From: Candidatus Campbelliibacteriota bacterium
Lineage (GTDB): Bacteria; Patescibacteriota; Minisyncoccia; Phycocordibacterales; GCA-2747955
DNA: 43,843 nt
Direction: 5' to 3'
NCBI GenBank assembly: GCA_947311625.1
Contig: CAMZKW010000005.1
Coordinates: 1 to 43,843 of the forward strand
The number at the start of each line of letters is the position of its first letter. Within the stretch, counting starts at the first letter, position 1. The notes beneath the pieces were generated by a model. The model was not told where the DNA came from. It worked only from the letters and a program-made list of their open reading frames with translations, and ran no database searches. Both the position numbers and the translations under genes were made by a program. Shown here in pieces: positions 38,047 to 43,843 of this stretch.

Positions 38047-38556
38047 TTAAACTTTTTTTTTAATTTCTTTTAATAGTTCTATTTCTTCCGGAGCTAATTC
38101 TTGTCTTGGAGTAAAATTATTTATTTCTTTTAATAACACCCTTGTTCTTTCTCTAGAATATAAATTTGTTAAAATTATTCCATTTCCATTCTTATCAACT
38201 AAAGCTGTAGAAAAAGATTGATTTCCTCCAACACCCATATCCTTGTAAGGATTATATTTTATATTTTTTATATCTAAAATATCATCAGTTCTTTTTTCTA
38301 AATTTGATATTTTTAATTTAAATTCACTATCTATCTCATCTAAATCCTGTAATTTTAAATTTATTTCAATAATATCTGAAATTATTTTTTGATTTATATT
38401 AAAGCCAGGTATTTTATCAAACCTTTTATTTATCCTTTTTCTGTTAAAAGAACCAATAATATTCACTAAAATTAAAATTAAAATTATTAGAACTAAAATA
38501 TCTAAAATGTTAATTCCGTAGGGAAGATTTAAATTACCTATATATTTTTCTATCAT
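38047..38556 (-). CDS. DUF4446 protein
   Basis: 169 aa. One N-terminal helix (INILDILVLIILILILVNIIG), a helical linker, then IKYNPYKDMGVGGNQSFSTALVDKNGNGIILTNLYSRERTRVLLKEI and a final acidic helix (LAPEEIELLKEI). The NPYxDMGGNQSFSxAL...NGIILTxLYSRExTR pattern is DUF4446. On the minus strand TAAAAT with 6 nt precedes the ATG. Function unknown. Confidence 0.9.
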   Translation of the reverse strand: MIEKYIGNLNLPYGINILDILVLIILILILVNIIGSFNRKRINKRFDKIPGFNINQKIISDIIEINLKLQDLDEIDSEFKLKISNLEKRTDDILDIKNIKYNPYKDMGVGGNQSFSTALVDKNGNGIILTNLYSRERTRVLLKEINNFTPRQELAPEEIELLKEIKKKV

Positions 38557-38606
38557 TTATGTATTTTATCATAATTATTAAAAAATAAAAAAATAAATTA
38601 TTTAAT

Positions 38607-39662
38607 TTATTTCTTATCAATCACTTGATGTTTTATTTTATTTCAATAATCATTAGAATCTATTTCTAAATAATTTGGTAGCTTTTCAAAAACAGATTTA
38701 AATAATTTTTCTAAAATATTTTCATCTAAAAATCTTTCTGGTCCAGAAAAATTATCTTTTGTTTTTTTATTATTTAACCATTCTCTGAGAGCTAAATTTA
38801 AGTTTCCAAGAGGGACAGTAACTAAAACTAAATCATCTAATTCTAAATTTCTTTTTTTCTGATTTAATATTTGATTTTCTTTTTTTTCAGTAGCTTCTTC
38901 ATTCATTGTGTATTGTATTCCTATATCATTTTTATCACAGTCATCACAGGATTCAATATTCAAACCTCTTGAATATTCTTTTTTTATGTGAAAAATAAAA
39001 TCAATTTTTTTTATTGCATCATCATAAACATCTCCAACTTCAATCTCAAAAGGTAAATCAGGGTTATTTACACTTAATTTTGTAAAAAATGATTCAAATA
39101 TTTTTTCAGCTAAATGACCTGGCTTCATTTTATGATATTCTTGATTTTCTTCATAAATAGATGAGGATTCCAATCCTTCTATGGAATTTATGTGATTTGT
39201 TTCCATACTATCTTTAACAGATAATGATAATTGTTTATTTCACAAATCTTTTATTTTTCTTTTTGTCTCCCTTATAATAAATTCTTTTTTTGTTTTTCTA
39301 TCAATTTCAGGGGATAATTTTAATTTCTTACCCCACAGAGATGCTATGGCAATATCACCAGCTGTTATTTCACCTGATTTTTTACCAAATGTTTTAAATA
39401 TCCTTTCTTTATTTTCTCCCGTATCCACACCAACAGAAATTAAATCAGGGCTTTCTTTGTCAAAAATAATTTCTTTTTTTATATCGACATCTTTTAATAA
39501 AACATGCATTTTATCAATTAAATTTTCTTTTTCTTCTTGAAGATTAAAAATTTTTTCTTCTGTTTTTTTTTCTATATAACTAATATCTTTATTTTTTTCT
39601 TCAGCCTCCTCTCTCTTGATATCTTTTTTAACAAAAGATTCAAATATATTTTTTTTAAACAT
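38607..39662 (-). CDS. Hypothetical protein with a possible nuclease-like region
   Basis: 351 aa once two TGA codons are read as Trp (at 39240-39242 and near the end). The first 130 residues are charged, with a coiled-coil stretch (KKTEEKIFNLQEEKENLIDKM). The part GHLAEKIFESFFTKL...FEIEVGDVYDDAIKKIDFIFHI...GIQYTMNE has the spacing of a PD-(D/E)xK core (helix Glu, KIDF, then Q-x-T instead of ExK), which is only suggestive. CDDC is the sole Cys pair. On the minus strand TATAAT with 6 nt precedes the ATG. It shares the upstream region with ruvX. Confidence 0.65.
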
Positions 39663-39716
39663 ATATTTATTATATAAGATAAAGAAAAAAATACAAAGTA
39701 GGTTATAATATATAAT

Positions 39717-40172
39717 ATGAAATATTTAGGTGTAGATTATGGAGAAAAAAAAATAGGTATAGCTAAATCTGATTCTTTAGGTCAGATGGCTTTTCCTTTA
39801 AAAATTTTAAAAAATGATAAAGATTTTATAAAAGAATTTTTTAAAATTTTAGAAGATGAAAAAGTTGAAAAAATAATTTTTGGAAAATCTTTAAATTATA
39901 AAATGGAAGAAAATTTAATTCATAAAAGATTGGAAAAATTTTTAAATAAAATTTTAGAAAAATTAAAAGAGAATAAAATAGAATGGGATTTTGAAAATGA
40001 AGTTTTAACTTCCATGGAGGCTCGAAGGGGACAGAACAAAAATGAAAGGAGATTTAAAAAAGAAGATAGAATATCAAAAAAAATTAATTCAAAAAAAGAA
40101 ATTGATGATTCTGCAGCAGCTTTGATTTTAAAATCTTATTTAGATAAAAAAAATGGTAATTTTAGTTTTTAA
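39717..40172 (+). CDS. ruvX: RuvX/YqgF-type Holliday junction resolvase-like protein
   Basis: 151 aa RNase H-fold protein. MKYLGVDYGEKKIGIAKSD is the metal-binding first strand, VEKIIFGKSLN the second, MEARRG the third, and DDSAAALILKSYL the last with its Asp. The family acts in pre-16S rRNA 5' end processing and possibly on junctions. The usual GlP in the second strand is GKS. TATAAT at 39704-39709 is 7 nt before the ATG. Its single Trp is TGG. Confidence 0.9.
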   Translation: MKYLGVDYGEKKIGIAKSDSLGQMAFPLKILKNDKDFIKEFFKILEDEKVEKIIFGKSLNYKMEENLIHKRLEKFLNKILEKLKENKIEWDFENEVLTSMEARRGQNKNERRFKKEDRISKKINSKKEIDDSAAALILKSYLDKKNGNFSF

Positions 40173-40229
40173 AATTATTTTATAAAAAAGGTGGCGGCTA
40201 CGCCGCCACCTTTTTTATAAAATAATTTT
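40171..40229. terminator. Perfect 28-bp GC-core hairpin, bidirectional terminator
   Basis: The arms 40171-40198 and 40202-40229 pair without mismatch around TAC. The core GGTGGCGGC/GCCGCCACC is followed by A/T runs on both sides. It lies between convergent stop codons, overlapping both. Confidence 0.9.
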
Positions 40230-41143
40230 TATCATCATTTTTTGTGTATTGTATAGGATAACATTAATATAAATAATACAGAACTTATAGCCATAATTAA
40301 TCAAAAATCTTGCAAATGATTTCCAAAAAAATTCTGAGCTGCAGGTAATGAAATTATTGTGTAAAATAATGTTGCTGGCATTGTTAAAAATGCAATTAAA
40401 GTAAAGGTTTTTGCCATTTCACCTTGTTTTGATGTTAGAAGAGAGTTATTTGTATCTCTCAGATCATGAAGTAAATCTGTTAAATCTTGAGCCATAGTTT
40501 CAGTTTTTTCATAGGAAATTAAAATTGACTCTAAAGAATTATATGAAGATTCTTTTTTAAAAAATTCTCTACTTAATTTTAAAAAAATATTTCAAGTTTC
40601 TCTATGGGATCGAATATTCTTTCTAAAATCTAATAAATCCCTGTTGGTTTCAGAAATTTTTTTCACCATATATTTTTCTTTTCCTTTAAAAATATTTTCT
40701 TCGATTTCATCAATCTTTATTTCTAAATTATTTAACTCAAAAATCATATTTTCATAAATCTTTTCTATCATGTGAAGGAAAATATAAACAATACATGAAT
40801 CATGTTCATAATTTTTTTCAAAAGTTGCATTTGATTCAAAAACTTCTTTAAACCTATCAAGACCTTCATTTTTAATTTCTTGATTTGTAATTATATAATC
40901 TTTACCAATTATGAATTTTATTTCTTGGCTAACATAATCTTCATTCTTTAAATCAGGAAAATGTAAAGATAAGTATATATTATCATCCAAAATAATTACC
41001 TTATCCCTATTTGATTTATTTAGGAATTTTGATTGTATGTATGGATTTATATTAAATTTTTTTGCCAAAGGATGAAAATTATCTTTGGATGCTTGAATAA
41101 AATTAAATCAAGTATTTTTTTTATGATGATAAGTTTTTAGCAT
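40229..41143 (-). CDS. CorA-family transporter-like protein without a clear GMN motif
   Basis: 304 aa, ending Lys-Lys-Trp-Trp with two TGA codons before TAA. Cytoplasmic part YLSLHFPDLKNEDYVSQEIKFIIGKDYIITNQ, HMIEKIYENMIFELNNLEIKIDEIEENIFKG, a long stalk helix with LLHDLRDTNNSLLTSKQGEMAKTFTLIAFLTMPATLFYTI, then FWLIMAISSVLFILML. The layout is that of CorA Mg2+ channels, but the loop between the two helices reads SLPAAQNFFGNHLQDF where GMN is expected. Ion selectivity is therefore open. On the minus strand TATAAT with 6 nt precedes the ATG. Confidence 0.82.
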
Positions 41144-41178
41144 AAAATAATTATAATATAAAAATAAAAAAAAAACTA

Positions 41179-41460
41179 TTAATAAACCAACTCATTTTCT
41201 TCTTTATTTTTTGGTTTGAAACCCCCATAATCATCAATGGCATTATTTATATTTTTATGAGCTTGTATGTCATTTATTATAGGATTATTTGTTGGAATAT
41301 TTTTTTCAATTTTTTTATCAGCTTCTTTTGAGTAATATCAAATCCCTACTAACGCAACTGAAAAAATTACAGATAAAATAATTTGTAATCAATTAAATTC
41401 ATCATGGCTATAGTATGGCTCATCCATAAGTTCTCTTGCTTTTTTTACTTGTTTAAACAT
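41179..41460 (-). CDS. Small single-pass membrane protein, 93 aa
   Basis: A charged N-terminus (MFKQVKKARELMDEPYYSHDEF), one helix (WLQIILSVIFSVALVGIWYY, both Trp by TGA) and a polar Asn/Lys/Glu tail. On the minus strand TATTAT with 7 nt precedes the ATG. It is divergent from dnaJ. Function unknown. Confidence 0.65.
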
Positions 41461-41525
41461 ATTTGTTATAATAACAGAATATTGAATTAAATTCAATTTA
41501 GTTAAAAATAAAAAGAAAATAAATT

Positions 41526-42602
41526 ATGAAAAAAGATTATTATGAAATTTTAGGGGTTTCCAAAAATTCTACTGAAGCTGAAATTAAAAAAGCTTTTAGA
41601 AAAAAAGCTATGGAACATCATCCAGATAAAAATGGTGGTGATGATAAAAAATTTAAGGAAATAAATGAAGCATATTCTACTCTTTCAGATAAACAAAAAA
41701 AACAAAATTATGATAGCTTTGGTTCTGCTGATATGGGTGGTGGTGGTTTTGGAGGAGGCCAGGGTTTTGGTGGTTTTGATTTTTCTCAAGCCCAAGGTTT
41801 TGGTGGCGGGCAAGGATTTGATTTTGATCTGGGAGATATTTTTGGAGATATGTTTTCTGGAGGAAAAAGTTCTTCTAGAAGAACTCAGGGTCAAGATATT
41901 GAAGTGGAATTAAATATTTCATTTAAAGAATCAATTTTGGGAACAAAAAGAACTTTTACAATTAAAAAACATATGACTTGTAAATCATGTTCAGGTTCTG
42001 GTGCCGAAAAGGGAACATCGATGAAAAAATGTGATACTTGTAATGGAGAAGGGGTTATAATGGGGGTTCAAAATACACCATTCGGGCAAATTCAAAGACA
42101 ATCAATATGTCAAGATTGTAATGGGAAAGGTAACATTCCAGAAAAAAAATGTTCTCAATGTGATAGCGTTGGTATAAAATTAGATAATGACGAGATAAAT
42201 ATTTCTATTCCAGCAGGAATTGAAGATGGTCAAACTCTTAGAGTTGTAGGGAAAGGTAATGAGGTTGTGGATGGTGTAAATGGTGATTTATTTGTTCATG
42301 TAAGTGTAGATAATGATAATTCTTTTGAGAGAAAGGGTTGAGATTTATATACAAAAATTTATATCCCATTTTGAATGGCGGTTCTGGGTGGTCAAATAGA
42401 GGTCCAAGGAGTTGAAAATAAAATTAAAATAAAAATACCATCGGGAACACAATCCAGTGAAAAATTCAAAATTAAAGGAGAAGGGGTAAAAGGAAAAACT
42501 AATTCCGGTGATTTATATGCAGAAGTTGTTATTGAAGTTCCTAAAAAGATAGATAAAGATTATAAAAAAAAAGTGGAAGAATTAAAAAAACTAGAATGTT
42601 AA
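41526..42602 (+). CDS. dnaJ: Chaperone DnaJ
   Basis: 358 aa co-chaperone of DnaK. The J domain [20 protein letters not shown] has HPD at residues 32-34. A Gly/Phe-rich region follows ([13 protein letters not shown]), then zinc repeats [24 protein letters not shown] and the degenerate CSQCDSVG, and the C-terminal substrate domains ([49 protein letters not shown]). Two TGA codons are Trp near residue 270. The nearest TATAAT (41467-41472) leaves a leader of about 50 nt, so this gene is not clearly leaderless. DnaK and GrpE are not in the window. Confidence 0.96.
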
Positions 42603-42647
42603 TTTTTTTATTTGATTATTTAAAATAATTTTGATAGAATTATTTTT

Positions 42648-42920
42648 GTGAATTCCAATAAAAAAGGAGTCAAAAATATATTTAAACTTTGATTAGTTTT
42701 AATTATTTTTTCTGACCCGTTTTTTTGTATCTGGAAAAACTATTATTTTAACAGAAACTGCTTCAAATAGAAGTAATAGAGATATATTGTATATATCTTT
42801 TTGGAAGGGTGATATTTTATTAAAATAACAAAAGAAGAAGATAGGCGGGAAGAGTTTCTAAAAGAAAAAGAAGAAAGAAAAAAACTTCAAGATGAAGTTT
42901 TAAAGGAATATGGATTTTAA
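42648..42920 (+). pseudogene. Small secreted or membrane protein gene with two homopolymer frameshifts
   Basis: GTG at 42648 follows TAGAAT by 7 nt. MNSNKKGVKNIFKLWLVLII (Trp by TGA) is a signal-like start and reads on to SDPFF. At the T7 run (42720-42726) the frame must lose a T to continue as VSGKTIILTETASNRSNRDILYISFWKGDI. At the T4 run near 42815 it must gain one to continue as IKITKEEDRREEFLKEKEERKKLQDEVLKEYGF and end at TAA 42918-42920. The three pieces join into a coherent protein of about 90 residues followed by a terminator. Sequencing error, slippage or decay could each explain it. Confidence 0.5.
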
Positions 42921-42935
42921 ATAAATCCTTTTTTT
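42912..42935 (+). terminator. Terminator after the frameshifted small gene
   Basis: GGATTT/AAATCC (42912-42917 and 42923-42928) followed by seven T, overlapping the last codons. Confidence 0.75.
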
Positions 42936-42946
42936 ATATAAAATAA

Positions 42947-43843
42947 TTAAATTGAATTTGATAGTTTTTCAAATTTAATTTTAGTGTCTTTATTTTTTAA
43001 ATATTCATAGGCTTTTTTTATACCCAAAGGTTCATTTTTATTTCCATGAATTAAAATAATTGATCCATTTTTTGGATATTCTCCTTTTGCTAATCAAGAA
43101 TAAGAACCTAAGAATATAAGACTATACTTATCTATCATATCACTTCTTATTTTTTTATTAGAAACAAGTCCGGGGAATCTAGCGAAAATAGATGGTATTT
43201 GATTATTTTTCAATAACATTTTTTCAACATCTAATATTTCATTTTCTAAATTAGTCCCAGTCATAAGAAGAAAATTATCTTTAAGTGGTTTGTGAAAAAT
43301 ATAATTATGATTGGAGCTGTGATTGATTCAGGTTATATTTAATTTTCCAGAATTATTTTGATTTAGCAGTCATTTAAAACCATCGGAGTGTTTATCTTTT
43401 CAAGATTTAGTAATAGCAATTCCAATATTTTTATTTCCTTTATTTATAAAATATTCAATAAAGTTTTTTTCAAAAGTAGTTTTTCTCGAAGGGCAAAAAT
43501 CAGCTGTTAAATATACAGATTTATTCAAATTGCTTATATCATTTTTAAGACCAGTATTAGTTAGTCCATCTTTATTTTTTAATGAATCCAGTGCTTTTTT
43601 GTATGATGAAGAATTAAAATTATCTTCATTTTTTAAAAAAATTATTTCTGATTTTTTAATAATTTCAGTATTATTATTTTTTAAATTAACTGCCAAAAAA
43701 TAATCAATATTATTTTTTTTAAAAGATCTAATTGCTCTAAAAATATTATTTTTATAATAAATATCTTTCTTTATAACTTTGTAGTTTGTTATTATATTTG
43801 AAATATTTTTTGAAATATCTCCACCACAAGAATTATTCAATAA
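42947..43843 (-). CDS. Polysaccharide deacetylase-like protein (5' partial)
   Basis: 299 codons are visible. The start lies beyond the window edge. SVYLTADFCPSRKTTFEKNFIEYFINKG matches the first motif (T-x-D-x-CPS), ITWINHSSNHNYIFH the H-S-x-x-H motif, and PSIFARFPGLVSNKKIR the R-x-PG motif. The end GSIILIHGNKNEPLGI fits the last strand with its His. The fold is the NodB type that removes acetyl groups from wall or capsule sugars. TGA codes Trp at several sites. The N-terminal 120 visible residues (IFRAIRSFKKNNIDYFLAVNLKN and on) are a separate domain that I cannot name. Confidence 0.82.

Overview
The window looks like a piece of a very AT-rich, reduced bacterial chromosome of Candidate Phyla Radiation (Patescibacteria) type. 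It carries a core gene set (fusA, nusB, rnc, rny, ruvA, ruvX, pheT, ligA, dnaJ, murG, atpB) among many small membrane proteins and family-only proteins (DUF389, DUF2202, DUF4145, DUF4446, RNHCP, PerM, SPFH). No biosynthetic pathway is visible. The lineage call is inference: it rests on gene style, on the recoded stop codon, and on peptidoglycan and type IV pilus genes that argue against Mollicutes.

The decisive point for reading the sequence is that UGA is a sense codon, almost certainly tryptophan. Most host genes look fragmented under the standard code and become full length when TGA is read through. The TGA codons fall where the families have Trp: three sites in EF-G, the NusB linker, the Nudix W-x-LPKG, the ECF sigma region 2, the pilin DPWG and the DUF2202 'KWG'. 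CDS coordinates here use UGA=Trp unless stated. Host genes end in TAA or TAG. Nearly all of those heading a transcript have a TATAAT-like -10 box ending 6-9 nt before the ATG and no Shine-Dalgarno sequence, so they are probably leaderless.

Layout. 1-2042: end of a low-complexity surface protein, a small membrane protein, a TtcA-like protein, and a small 'foreign style' transcription unit. 2103-4127: nusB fused to a Nudix-like domain, rnc, a hypothetical. 4248-8960: a MarR regulator with a MacAB-like exporter (adaptor, permease, separate ATPase) and a pilin; the MarR and ATPase promoters share one palindromic operator. 9000-11166: an ECF sigma factor, its membrane partner and a divergent DUF2202 ferritin-like secreted protein, driven by mirror-image SigW-type promoters. 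11233-17610: fusA with a structured leader, a thymidylate-kinase-like protein, a large EGF/peptidoglycan-binding surface protein and membrane proteins. 17709-19165: a broken phoH-like gene of foreign character. 19305-26750: rny, DUF4145, ruvA, pheT with an attenuator-like leader, atpB, murG, RNHCP. 26893-31257: DUF389, PerM, a Lys/Pro-repeat protein, SPFH. 31331-32072: second foreign-style unit with a tandem duplicated gene. 32101-36285: prepilin peptidase, ComEC-type hydrolase, tRNA-Ser, ligA. 36364-37370: third foreign-style unit on the minus strand. 37428-43843: SanA-like, DUF4446, a nuclease-like hypothetical, ruvX, CorA-like, dnaJ, a frameshifted small gene and a polysaccharide-deacetylase-like protein cut by the window edge.

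Two expression styles coexist. Host genes are leaderless and use UGA as Trp. The small units use TTGACA-type promoters, strong Shine-Dalgarno sites, only TGG for Trp, and TGA as a stop that overlaps the next ATG (ATGA). The second style is what recently acquired standard-code DNA would look like. GC-rich hairpins punctuate the AT-rich chromosome, and most act plausibly as terminators. I saw no CRISPR array, insertion sequence or rRNA gene.
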